Source of the DNA: Owenia fusiformis
Taxonomy: Eukaryota; Annelida; Polychaeta; Sabellida; Oweniidae
Direction: 5' to 3'
DNA: 64,000 nucleotides
Assembly: GCA_903813345.2 (NCBI GenBank)
Contig: CAIIXF020000005.1
Coordinates: 31,499,375-31,563,374 of the forward strand
Shown here one piece after another: positions 38,091 to 49,894 of this stretch. The position numbers and the translations under genes are program-made. Numbering within the stretch: the stretch's first letter is position 1; each line of letters opens with the position of its first letter. The notes beneath the pieces were generated by a model, which did not search any database, was not told the DNA's origin, and saw only the letters and a program-made list of their open reading frames with translations.

Positions 38091-41000
38091 TGTACAGTTA
38101 CTCTATGCTGATTTTAATTTTTAAGAACTCATTTCTTTCATTAATCCACCCTGGCGTTAATGTTACTTTAACACTCCTTACAATAATATTTGATGCATTT
38201 GACTTGAAAATTTTCTCTGTAAACATCACACTTAGTGCACCCCTATAGCAACAGATATCACAACTTCATAGCTTAAAATTAAATTGTACTCTCAACTTTT
38301 GCATAATATTCACTAAATTATTATGTCCAAACCATTGTAAATTGACGAAACTTGATTGGCTGCATGTGTATCATTTCGAATAGTTTTTAATCAAATGATC
38401 GTATTAAGCGATGTAAATATGTATATTTGTACATAATATAAACAGAGATGCCTCTACAGTATTATATCATTGTATTATAAATAGCGATTGTGACCAAACT
38501 ATGATAATATGCAATAAATTATTTTTATTTAGAGAATTCTCAAAGTTTTGTAATTCTTTCCTTACTAAAGGATAAAAACATGTGTAATGTGCAAGTGTTG
38601 AACTACCATCATCCGGTGTAAATACAATAGGTAAGTATTAATTTCCCCCAAAGTGTCTGGCATACATGTGTTTACCCACACAGGCCCAGGTTTAACAGTA
38701 GACTCTATATTTTTCTACTTTAGACTCTACTATGAAAGAAATGCGTTTATAATTTATGTGTCTTCATATTTAAATCAAATGGTATTAAGACATTGATTCT
38801 AAATATTTATCTTTTTAAAATTGATTTGATCCCCGTCCTGTATGAGAAATCAATATTCAGCTTCACAATTTTATTCCTAATAAATTTTATTTTATTTATT
38901 TCAAAACACATTCAAGTTGCTTTCACAACAGTGCAACCCAAATGTGACTAGTTTCATTTTTGAAAGACTTTCTCCTAGGTAAAGAATTACATAAATTTGT
39001 TTGCATTTTGGAGATTTATATATTCATTTACTTATTTATATTTTATCAAAAATGTCTATATTATCAAAATATCAGTGTACCATTGAAACACGTTGACGTC
39101 ATGTTCAACATGTGCTGCTTGTCTTTATTAGTGACGCTATTCGTTCTCGCCAAGGAAAGTCGAGAAAGGAAATACAACAACATATTGTTGCTGACTTGTT
39201 TTATTAGTACCCTGTGGTATCGAAAATGGAAGGTGCAGACTGAGGGCGAAAACTGATCACCATGTTTAGGTTATTGGTGCGACGCCGACATGTTAAACAC
39301 GGCTACAGCACAAACTGTTGTGATTGTTTTCTTGTTCTTTGCCAGTGTCAGGTGACTAGAAAAGAGCTGCATCCCAATCAAAGAAAGACTATAGCACTGA
39401 ACCGGAGATTATTGCTCAATAAAGATAACAAATACAATTTAGTACTCCTCCGTAAGCCATGTGTCCGGATCCACAATCTTTATTTAGCCCAAGGAACGTT
39501 TATTTAAGGGGATAGACTAACGGGGTTTAGTTGAAATGTTTGGGAACAGAATCAGACTTTTTAAATACAAAGACAAATTAAGCCAGTGGCTTTGTGTTTT
39601 TTAAAAGCCCAGAAATGCATTAAGAGGTCAGAGGAGGCATAAATATCTCGGCCTGGTTAGTGTTGGAGGTTTATTCTTAGAGAGAGTTTTGCCTGTGGAC
39701 CACACAGGCGATCGGTGGTAATGGAATAGATTAGATGATAAGAAGATGTTTAATTCGTGCTGCCAGTTTCCATGGAGACCTCCATGAACCGCTCCAATCC
39801 CATCCACCCCATAATATTCCTACTGCATTTCAGTCAACGCCTAATTAATTTATCTCCCCTTGAAATACACGCGTATCTGCCGTACCGTTTAATTTCCTTA
39901 CGCAACAGTCCCGCGGTTAAGTATTGGATCCCGGGGTGAATGTTTTGCCTACAATTGATTAGTGGACTGACTGGATGAAGGCAGCTAGTCTATACGATAT
40001 GATAACTGTAACTCTAGACGTAAATCGCTGATCATCTGCTGCTACATAAAGGTGTGAGAAACAGAACATTCTTCCGTTGTTTGTTGTCTTCTTATGATCA
40101 CACTTTAATTACATGTTTATATTAGGTATACCAAACCTCTTAAACAATTTGGATGTGTTTTGAAATGTCGCCATTTGTGCCAACTCATCACGGAGATCTA
40201 CATTACGCATGACAGGCGACAAATGTAAGATCAAATAGGACAATTCTTTATTTAACTCATTTTACTTGACAAGTGACAATAAGTAGGTCAAGAAATACCA
40301 ACTATTTTGATTTGTAGATGAGTGGCAAGTATGCCCTATTTGCTGTCCTATCAAACAGCAATTAACAGATAAAGGATAGTCTAATCGTACCACAGGCGTC
40401 CTTAATTACATTCCGATGGACACTGCCACTATATCGAGATTTAATAGTAAATAAATCCGTATGGTCTTGAATAGAATTTAACGGGGATTCTACTACACAA
40501 CGTCATACTACTTCTGGAAAACATATTTTAAAAACGCTCGAATGAGAAAAACATCAGAATAAATGTACAACAAATTTTACACTTATAAGTAGTTTAAATG
40601 GGTCCATATGAACCATAAAATAGGAACAAATCCTAATAATTGATAACTTATTGCTGTTTTAAGAAATGCGATTCCAAGCGGGAATTGTAACATTCACACG
40701 GTTTACTGTACCATAAGGCGGCCACCCTGACATGAGGCATTTCGATTTCATAGAGTAATATATTGTATGTCTGTATCTAAACATTGTCATACTGCCACCC
40801 CTGATTAGATTGAACAAGTTAATTAGGGTTTGATAGCTTCCTGCTGAGAGAACAGGGCCCACTTACAAACAGTATGCCAGAAACAAGAGGAGTCGATTGC
40901 TAAACTGTCGTAGCCTACATTAGAAATGTAAGGACACTCGTCGCTCTAAGTCTAATTAATACGCAACTGCAAGTACACTCTAATTCTTGTAACACATGAA

Positions 41001-41279
41001 ATAGAATTGTCTAAAAATATGAAAAAACACATTAATGCTGTTTATACGTATGGGACCGTCAAACATTTTCGAATCAACATTCGCGCCATGTGGGCTTCAC
41101 AATTGACATGGACGCAATTCGCAGGTCTGTTATGCTTCAAGGTTCGCGCCTGCCTACAAACACTGTCACGTACAATCACACACTCCATAAAACACTACCA
41201 AAAAGCTTTTTCTGTGACTTTGACATCGTGTTTTTTACATTCTCTGATCTTATAAACAATGCAATTTGAAGAAGTGAGT
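38091..41279. other. Intergenic, NK4 to the S51 peptidase gene (convergent)
   Basis: No supported gene. 39640-39990 and 40650-40880 are higher in GC and complexity than the surroundings and are listed as a candidate regulatory region. The frame at 39262-39507 has no family match. Confidence 0.6.
39640..39990. promoter_or_regulatory. Candidate noncoding regulatory segment downstream of NK4
   Basis: A non-repetitive, higher-complexity island in AT-rich DNA with GCCTGTG-GACCA-CACAGGC (contains RUNX-type ACCACA), GATGATAAGA, CCTAATTAATT and GTTAAGTATT. It has no coding potential I can see. Called on composition and motifs alone. Confidence 0.25.
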
Positions 41280-41583
41280 TCACAAATCGTCAATAAAGTC
41301 AATATCTATATGGAGGTTACCATAGGATATGAGCCAGCGGTCGGTGCGGGGATTATATCCTCCGTATCCCCTGGATGAAGACTCCTGGCGGAATGATACT
41401 CGGAAAGTAGGTCCGCTATTGAGGGTCGTACCCGAGGTTGTGGCACCCGTGGCATCAAAGATACTCGTTGTCACTCGACGGAACTCTGGCAATGACCCAC
41501 GATCTGCCCTGTCGCCGTTGAAGATCATAACTGAGGTCAATGGAGTCGTGTAGCGTTCGTCCCCGAGGAGATTGTTCTTGTAA
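41280..41583 (-). CDS. S51 peptidase last exon
   Basis: Phase-2 junction completing AG|T (Ser). Encodes YKNNLLGDERYTTPL, VTTSIFDATGATTSGTT and ends DIDFIDDL before the stop. Open frame upstream of 41583 (to 41666) is intron read-through. Confidence 0.8.
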
Positions 41584-44500
41584 CTTGCAAAGCTTATGAA
41601 AAATATAAGCAAAACATAAAATGCTATTGGTGACATGCATTGCCTTTTTTGATAGTCATATTTCATATGACAGACACACGTATATGGGCCGGGAAATTAA
41701 ATAGATTACGGGAAAGGAATGACAACAAATGGATATTGGACAAACTCCTAAAGAATTTATAAATCTATTCTAATGATATGGGGGATATTTTAATTTACAT
41801 TAATGATCATTTCGTGCCTGTTTCTTCTGTTTTCTTAAATATAAAGATTATTGAGTAGTTGTTCAAAATTTGACACGCAAAGTTCCCAAATAGTATTAAT
41901 AGATTATTGATACCATCTACTAAAGTTTGCGCGTTCGTTATAAAAAATGTCCCACGCCTTGCGCAAGCTGGTTCAAAATTTTAGAGGAAGTTTGAAGAAT
42001 TAATGAAATCTGATAAAACTTTACCAGTTAAGATTACAATGCTCTTTGTAAATACAATACAAGGGGCGATATCATAAACAAATAAATAATAAATAAAAAT
42101 GAAATAAAAATAATATTTTTTTGATAGCGCGGGTGGTATAGCAGAAGTCCACACACATCATTTTACCTTATATTATGTCCACTTCTATCAAGATTGATTC
42201 TATCCCCCTCAGTGATGTAATTTATATAAACATCAGTAATTCTGAAGTAACTTCCACTTGACTCTCTTGCTCGGGACAAATCTACGACCATTGCTCCCTC
42301 TGTACCAACAACCTGGATGTACAAAAGCATTACTCATAAAACAGTTTATACATTATTCGATTAAATAGATGGCGATATTGTTCTGAGCTCATTTCATTCT
42401 TTCGTCTGCCGACTGTTTTGAACCTCCTGTCAGAAAGCACGTCCAAGGTCTCGAAGATTACCTTCATTTTCTGAATCGATAATATTCCTAAATTAATAAC
42501 AAAGGCACAGGGTGAACAATATCGCACCCTTAATTCAAATCTCAAAAACGGCTGAATTCGGGAAGATTAAAGAGTGTGAATTTACCTCTCCAACGGCCGA
42601 AGGTGTGTCTACGTCTGTAATCGTGAAACAGGTACCCTCGTCCACTCCAATACCGTACATGGTTCCTCGACTTAGTTGTCGTGTGTCCCATATCAACCGT
42701 GTCAGACGACCCTCTCGACCACGCTCACTAAAACACAAATCATAAAGTAGAATAAACTCCTAGATATATTAGAATAGATGATATTTTCAATTGGACTTTA
42801 GTTGCCACGGTCTATCCCCGGGTCTATCCATGATGCGTGATTATGCTTCTTTAGCTATTAAACACACTTGTTTGCTATTTGAAGTTGTTTGGTCAGCCAT
42901 CAATATCTGAAAATAGGATAAAACTGCAAAATTCTACCATCAGTAAGGTGTCGGATTTTACAAAGGGTGGTCATTGGTCAACCATCAATGCAGTCATTAA
43001 TCCTAAAAACCAGTGGTAGTCATTCAACAACCAATGGAGGGTCTAGAGAAATACTCTAAGGAGCATCTTGATTCTCAAAGTCATATTCACAAACCATGTG
43101 AGTATCCAGGCAACGACCTCGTACTAAGATAGATGTCACCTGTTATGCCCTATTATATGCACTTTGTATTATTATGTTATTGAGGAGCTAAAAATTGAAA
43201 TTGAATAGATGAGTCCAGAACAAAGTCACATATCTATGGTGGGAGTCCAGGACATACCTACCTATAGTGAGAATCTAGGATATAGCCATCAATGAAACCA
43301 ATCCCGCCATTTGTATCATAACAAAGAGCGTCACTGCCACAAGTGGTGGAAGCACCATATCGCAAGGCCTCCCAGCTCATGCCACCTACGACACATATGT
43401 GTTGAATGACATGGTTAGCCATGCTTGACCATGTCTAATTCTTTTTTCGATTTGGATATTTCAATGTTCTATCATAATTACGTAGGTTCAATTTCATGCT
43501 TACGCACCTGCGCCATTGAAAATTGGAAAAACCAATCTGAAATCTAAGTGCAACTGACATGGTTCTATTCGTCTATATTATGATTCTAATAATTCAGTTT
43601 TGATTATTAAGCCCTCTATAAAGTACCTTGAACGAAAGGCTGATACAAATATACATAAGGAATTCAACCGTTTTGGGAAACCGTGTATTGTGGGATCGAG
43701 TCTCTAGGAACCACCCAGAATGGGAACCATCCGGGTATCGTTCAATCCAATAACTCATCAAAATGATGACGTAAGTATCAACTGACCCATAATCATTGGA
43801 TTCCTACTCATACAGGCAAGACCCGCGCTAGAGCCAGATGCCATAGCTCCTGCTTCGTACGTCTCACGAATTGCTCGAAGCGTCTCAGACTCATCACGTC
43901 CATTGTTGTAAAAGCTGAAAGGGTTGAAAGGTTTAACGCATACATCCGTTTGATCACGTGTAGCATTTTATCATTTTGCAATAAATGATTTTATCAACTT
44001 GTTAGTCTATTTTGATATCTTGATATTATTTGATTTTAATAATTGAGACTACTTACGAATTGATGATTCTTGCTTGATCTCCTCCGCTAAAGAAGAATCC
44101 TGTTTGTTGGCGAATCTCGGCGGCAATGGCTGCGTCATTGTTCAGATCTGCCGTGAGCTCGTGAATTGGCACCCAATAGACGGATTGGGCACCGAGGTTG
44201 GTAAAGAGATCAATGTAATAGTTTGCACTGTCTTCGGGGTCTCCAGACGCTGCAGTTATAATACCCATTCGAGCACTGGTCCCACCCTGCAAAGAGAGAC
44301 AATCGTAATACTAATATTAGAAACAATGAGAAAGATGATGGCAGAATTAGGAAACAAAAAACTAGGTCAAATCATGGGCTTTCAACTAGACAGTTCCTAA
44401 TTTTACAATCATAACCGAAAGTTGAATATATACATACAGCAAGATCCAGTAGGTGACTCCAGGCCACATTGCTTCCGCTTACAGATCCACCGCAAATTGA

Positions 44501-44584
44501 AAGTGTTTTCGTCTCAATAAGTGGCAACCATATTACAAAAAGACCAAAGAGAAGTCCAATTTTATACACCAATTTCGACAACAT
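41280..44584 (-). CDS. Secreted cyanophycinase-like serine peptidase (family S51), seven exons
   Basis: Exons 44584-44438, 44286-44057, 43914-43787, 43385-43262, 42727-42586, 42312-42167 and 41583-41280 join in frame with GT/AG junctions to 406 residues. Residues 1-26 are a signal peptide (KIGLLFGLFVIWLPL). S51 hallmarks follow in order: GGTSARMGIITAASGD; FFFSGGDQAR; ASGSSAGLA, the nucleophile elbow with the catalytic Ser; SWEALRYG; LDSHYSERGREGRL with the expected catalytic His. A C-terminal domain of about 150 residues (VGTEGAMVVDLSRA onward) has no catalytic motifs. Bacterial relatives cleave cyanophycin or aspartyl dipeptides. The animal substrate is unknown, and secretion argues for digestion or an extracellular role. 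Introns show it is a nuclear gene, not contamination. Confidence 0.9.
43787..43914 (-). CDS. S51 peptidase exon 3 (GSSAG nucleophile exon)
   Basis: CTTTCAG|CTTTTAC start, ATG ATT ATG G|GTCAGT end (phase 1). Encodes SFYNNGRDESETLRAI and AMASGSSAGLACMSR; the Ser of GSSAG is the predicted nucleophile. Confidence 0.9.
44057..44286 (-). CDS. S51 peptidase exon 2 (GGDQAR exon)
   Basis: TTTGCAG|GGT start, AAT TC|GTAAGT end (phase 2). Contains IITAASGDPEDS, YYIDLFTNLGAQSV and FFFSGGDQARI, the family's first conserved blocks. Confidence 0.9.
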
Positions 44585-47146
44585 AATGTAGGCATAGGCT
44601 GTTATCTTTGTTTGTGAGAACCGATGCTTGTTTTTAGTTATTTAGTTATTTTTTGTTCTTATCAAGTTTTGTAAAAGGTGAAAGTTTAATTCTTATTGGT
44701 CTACAATGTTGTTGAATGCATTTAATGTACAAATAGAAAACGCTATGTTTGCTGTCACAATTTTAGGGAATCACTAGCAGAAGGGGGGGGGGGCTCGATG
44801 GGGGTATATTAAAATCACAAAAAAGTAGGTCAAATGGGATCCAAAGTAGGTCAAAGTAAGATAGGGGTGAGCTTTTTTCGCGTGTTTTTTACTTTTTTCA
44901 GTCAAAACAACATATAATGTTTTTTTTAGCCAGAAAAGGGTACTAAATGCGATATATGAATAGTATCTACCTTTTTAGCACAAAAACCGTGGGTAAATAC
45001 CTTACCTAGATCCGGAGAGAGATCAAAGCCCGGGACGTTACAAGATGCTGAATATATATAATATATTTTAAAAAATAATATAGGACATACCCCTGGCTAT
45101 AATATAGTGTAAACATTTTGGATATTGGTTGATTATTAGCTGAGAAAATTTGTTTTTAGTGCATCTCGGCTAGCGAAAACGCAATCTCGCGAGTAGAAAA
45201 TAAGTGTATTTGAGCCAAAAGTTGCAGCATTGACATATTTTCATTGTTTATTTTACTTCTAATTATAGATCCATGTGTTTCTATACTGGTACACAATCAA
45301 AATATTACATAGAATCACATGTTTGGCTCTGTATTTACTGATTTATGAAAAATATTTTAAAATAAATATTCAGTCAAGTTACATCGTGTATTATTAGTGT
45401 TTTCCTTTGCATGAAAATAAAAATTCAAACAAAAAAGAGAGGTTTTAACACGTAAGCCTATGGGGAAAAATGTTGCAAAACGTATGCAGGGGCCGGGCCG
45501 GGGAGTGTACATGTAAATGCATCATGACCTTCTACACCCCCAAAATGCAATCTGATTTTCGACACCGTTTCGGTGCCAAATGTCGGTGCCGTTTCGGCAC
45601 CAAATGGACTGACTAGTCCGGTAGCAAATTTTGGTGTCGAAAGGTTTTGGTGCCGGAACGGTGTCGAAACGGTGCCGGAACGGTGCCGAATTTGTTCGAT
45701 GCCGAAACGGTGTCGAATTATATTGGCTGTGTATGAGCTTGTTTCTATTTAAAGGCAGAAGGATGTAATGTGACAAGTATCCGAGAATGATATACATGTA
45801 CATGACATGATTAATTTAATCTTTTATAAAGAGTCTAAAAGAACTTTACTACGAGATTAGTCTCTGGGATCCAGGGTAGAACTTTTGTATTGTTTTTCCA
45901 ATTCTATCTTTCTAAACCGCACGTTTTTCATTAACGCATAGTCGGGTAATTGATTGTATGGAGGGATTTCGAAATAGCGAATAACAATCGCCGGTTTCGT
46001 ATTCAATAATGAAAATCTCGGGATCACGCGTAGTGTAAATGCTAGATTACTTAATAGTTGTAGGATATAAAAGGGTGTTTCCCCACAGAGGATATCATTT
46101 AAAGTATTATATTAACACTCGATGTTTCCGACTGCAGGTTAATGCAAATCTTGCTTTATTGTCAAGCATGTCGCCTGCCAGTGCCTACAAAACAAATCAC
46201 TTCTGTTTTTTGAACGTGGAGAAAAGTTAACCGGCGATCGAATAATTTAAAAAAGAAAATTGGAAAAAAAACGAATATCAAATTGTACCAGTGTACATAG
46301 AGGAACAATAATCACGGTCTTAGATATTCATAAAAAGGACAGTGGTGCGATTATCACTAAAAGGTTCCTGTTGACACACTGATTTCATTCAAGGAGTCTA
46401 AGAATATTGCATTATATTGTGCGATCAGAGCTACAGTCACGCTGTATTTGGACTGTTCATAAGAATAAGGAACTGTCGACATACTGCGTTCAGACTGTGC
46501 CCATAAAACAATTGTTAAACTGCATATTTGGTTTGTGCACATAAAATCGTCGTCGCATTGCATTCAGAATGTGCCCATGAAACAATCGTCATGCTATATT
46601 AAGACTGCCATGTATCTGAACAATTGTTGGAGGACACATTTAGATATATGACATAAAAAGGAATTCCAAATTCTGTCGTTGCATTAACACATGGAAGATT
46701 ACAGATGAACTAGATGAAAATGTCTTCCCATTCTAGTTGGGCACTTCAAATGAATCCTGGATGTGCATCACTGCGTATATAGAGACTTTTATTATAGAGA
46801 CTTTTACAATATATCTCAGCAGATCGGAAGAGTCCATGCGTCGAATTACAAAAGGTTTTTAATGCAACATAAACATGCATTATTGTGTCTATATTAACAA
46901 AAAGTATCCAAAATGGACGATGATTGAGTCAGTTTTAATTGTCTAGACGTATTAATTCTTTCTATTGGGATATCATCATCATATCTCCATGGTGACTAAA
47001 AATGATGAACTTGAATCGTAAAGGTATGATACCTTTAAACTGGTAATAGCTCTTCATTTACAAGAGCATCATAAAAAGCATTTTCCTTATCTCTCGTATT
47101 TAAGTATGTAGTATACGTTTGTTCTTTTTAATTTCCTGTCGCAATC
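44585..47146. other. Intergenic, S51 gene to GPCR (divergent)
   Basis: No supported gene. A G11 tract lies at about 44782 and the CGAAACGGTGCC foldback microsatellite at 45558-45717. The remainder is AT-rich with random short frames. Confidence 0.6.
45558..45717. repeat. Foldback microsatellite of GGTGCCGAAACGGTGTCGAA type
   Basis: The left half reads TTCGACACCGTTTCGGTGCC and the right half repeats its complement, GGTGCCGGAACGGTGTCGAA, several times, with a GACTGACTAGTCC centre at about 45608. Would form a GC-rich hairpin. Confidence 0.8.
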
Positions 47147-48298
47147 ATGGATATAACTGTATCTTTTACTGCTACGACGATATTTCAAAGTGAGGGAAAT
47201 TCCGAGAATCCCGTGGAACGTTTCAATGTGTCTTTCGAAGATATCATAGAAAATGGAGTAGAAATTGAGATGAGGACGTTGAAACCTATGATGCCTTTAC
47301 TAGGACGCGTGGCCATTGGGATGGAGATGTACTTTAAACCTATTGTAACATTGCTAGGTATAGGTTTGAATGGTTTAGTGGTTTTCCTACTAAGAACTCC
47401 TGAACTTAAAGCAATTTCGATATCCTCATATTATATAGCAGTTGGGGTATCAGATATGATTTTCTTGGGTACCTCGTTTGTGATGTGGACCCGCAAAGTT
47501 GGATTTAATGCTTTACTGTTCAATGGATTGTGTCAGATATTAATGTACTTGACTTATATGAGTTATTTTATCTCGACGTGGTTGCTGTTGAGTCCCGTCA
47601 TTCAAAGGGTTGTGATCCTCTGTAACACCGATTTGGAAGTGAAGAAAGCAAGCGTGGTGATTGGGTTCGTCACAAGTCTTGCTATCCTCTTCTATTCTTA
47701 CATTCTCTGGACGTTTGGGGTCTACGATGCCCATATGGGCTTAGTCTGTGCCCCGAGGGAACAATACAGAGACCTTACAGAGACTTTATTCAAAATAGAC
47801 ACTATCGCTAACGCCTTAATCCCCGTCGTGTTGACTTTATTCTTTTTGGCTGTATTCATTTCCGCAATGATTTGGAGAAAGTACAAGCAGCGCAAATGCG
47901 TTAGGAAGACCCCAGTAAGGTTAGAAGATTATGGATTTTCTAACGACAGCGGGACACGTGAATGTATGGAGACGTTGATATTCATATTGCTCGTGACGAC
48001 AACATCATACATAATGACATTACCGGCAGCCATTGAAAGACTGAAATTCTTTTTCTATGGCCCTGCTGGTCGAAGCACTATCACTATCAATGACATATGG
48101 AGAAATGAAATCTTCCTCAATGTACAGTTGACAAGTTTCAGCACAAAACTGGGTGCGTGCATGTATTTCAGGCGGTTTAGACGGGTCTTGTGCAGATATC
48201 TCAAAAGGTGCTTCAAAAGAAAGGACGACGATATGGAAACGGGGTCCATAGAAGAACTTGCTCATATGACAATTCCAAACTTGCCCACTCCAACCTAA
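47147..48298 (+). CDS. Divergent rhodopsin-like G protein-coupled receptor, single exon
   Basis: 383 residues, start ATG 47147 with an in-frame TAA a few codons upstream. Seven hydrophobic segments at about 62-83, 92-113, 126-150, 168-190, 218-242, 275-297 and 322-341. Class A anchors seen: GLNGLVVF (N1.50), VGVSD (D2.50), Cys129 and Cys201 for the TM3-ECL2 disulfide, LIPVV (P5.50), LPAAIE (P6.50). Odd: DRY is replaced by VIQR, TM6 lacks FxxCWxP, and TM7 has STKLGACMYF in place of NPxxY. The N-terminus has one N-glycosylation site (NVS, 27). The tail is basic, then acidic. Closest in feel to expanded invertebrate peptide-receptor-like families; ligand unknown. Confidence 0.85.
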   Translation: MDITVSFTATTIFQSEGNSENPVERFNVSFEDIIENGVEIEMRTLKPMMPLLGRVAIGMEMYFKPIVTLLGIGLNGLVVFLLRTPELKAISISSYYIAVGVSDMIFLGTSFVMWTRKVGFNALLFNGLCQILMYLTYMSYFISTWLLLSPVIQRVVILCNTDLEVKKASVVIGFVTSLAILFYSYILWTFGVYDAHMGLVCAPREQYRDLTETLFKIDTIANALIPVVLTLFFLAVFISAMIWRKYKQRKCVRKTPVRLEDYGFSNDSGTRECMETLIFILLVTTTSYIMTLPAAIERLKFFFYGPAGRSTITINDIWRNEIFLNVQLTSFSTKLGACMYFRRFRRVLCRYLKRCFKRKDDDMETGSIEELAHMTIPNLPTPT

Positions 48299-49679
48299 AT
48301 TGGTATCTTAAGAATTCGTTCTTATAATTGCTCTGAGTTAATAAGAATATCGTGTTTGATTATTCTGTGAAGTTTTCTGTCATGTAAGCAAATCTTTTAA
48401 TATTTTTCAGCATTCCAGTTATTTATGTATTGTATATGATGCACGTAGTTACGTCATCGTAGGTTGAGTAGGTGTAACGTATTGTTTATTCATTTCCTTG
48501 AACTCTTATGGCTGTCTTTATTGATCATTTATCAATGGTTTATCTCTAGTGAATATCATCTGGCAGTTGACCAGTGATCATGAAGTAGATTTCCTTTTTA
48601 CATTTCATAAATACAAAAATACTATTTGTATCGTGTGTAGAAATATGTTATTAAAATTATCATAAATGTGAACACATGCTTTATGGACTGTTTTGAAATT
48701 ACTCAAGGACATTTTGCTTATTTTACTATTTGAACCATAGCCCAGTGCCAACTACTTGTTGCTAGGTTCTTTTCAACTAACATGTTGATTATACAAACCA
48801 CGAAGACTGAGCTCGCAGAAAAAAACTCGGTGCGGATGAATGAGCGTTAGGTGCGGTAAAAGGTTATTTTTGTAATTGTGACATAATTCTTAGACTAATC
48901 CATTTGGTCTTCACATATATTTATAAAGTCTAATATAAAATGACAATTTTAAAATTCATTAGATAGAGAGAAGTTAATGTATACTCCCTCACTATATATT
49001 TGTTGCGAACTACAAAACAATACTCATAAATTCAATTCAATTTAATTCAATTACTTAGAATGGCTCTTACTGAAGTTGGTGATCTACGTCACCATTACGT
49101 CAGTGAAGCCATTTTCTTTAAAATTTTCCAATATCGCGGTTGTTTGAGCATTTATTTGTGGTCATTTACCATCTTAGTTTTATTAATTTAGATGGCGAAA
49201 CATTTTGAATCCAGATTCAACTAAGCTTAGCTGAAATCGGAGGTTTATCGAAAACGAAAGAATTTCGGCAACCATCTTGAATGAAGCTAACTGCAGTTAG
49301 AGTCATCCAGCTGTAGAACAGTGATTCTTGTAGACCATACTTAAAGCTATACAATTAACCATAGCCTGCATTACAAGTCCCTTAGCACTTAACATTCATA
49401 AGCCATTCAAAAATTAAATAAATTATGGCTCTTTTGGGAGTTATCCATTAGGCGAGGAAGGATTCATTTTGCTTCTTAATGATATTTTTCCTCAACAAAA
49501 CACCTATGCACGTCCTTCAAAAGATTAAAAATACCAACTCCTCTGTTTACGTAAACGGGACCGGATCCGGAACCGGTGTGAAAGAAATTATGGTCCCCAG
49601 GGATTATGGACCCCCTTCTTAACGGCTCTTACTGGCCCTGATTGTGTATAAGATAATGAGGGAAAGAGTTGTATTTAGG
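48299..49679. other. Intergenic 3' of GPCR, no feature seen
   Basis: AT-rich, no supported gene. GTTTACGTAAAC and ACCGGATCCGGAACCGGT near 49546-49578 are short palindromes. Confidence 0.5.
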
Positions 49680-49849
49680 TCACCATATACATCAATGGAG
49701 AGTAGGACCACAATTTGATAGGACCTCCTACACCTGGTTAAAAATGCAACTTATCGTTTCTGAAGTTAGTTTGAGGTATTAGGGCGGTGTAAAAGGGGAG
49801 GTGGTCCTATCAAATTTTGGACCTACTCTCTATTGATTTATATGGTGAA
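49680..49849. mobile_element. MITE of ~170 bp with long inverted arms
   Basis: The left arm CACCATATACATCAATGGAG then AGTAGGACCACAATTTGATA is matched by the complement at 49800-49848 with a few mismatches. Internal part is about 70 bp. Superfamily not identified. Confidence 0.7.
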
Positions 49850-49894
49850 CTGATTACAATTATTTTCCTTATTGTTCGCAACGTTTAGATTCTA

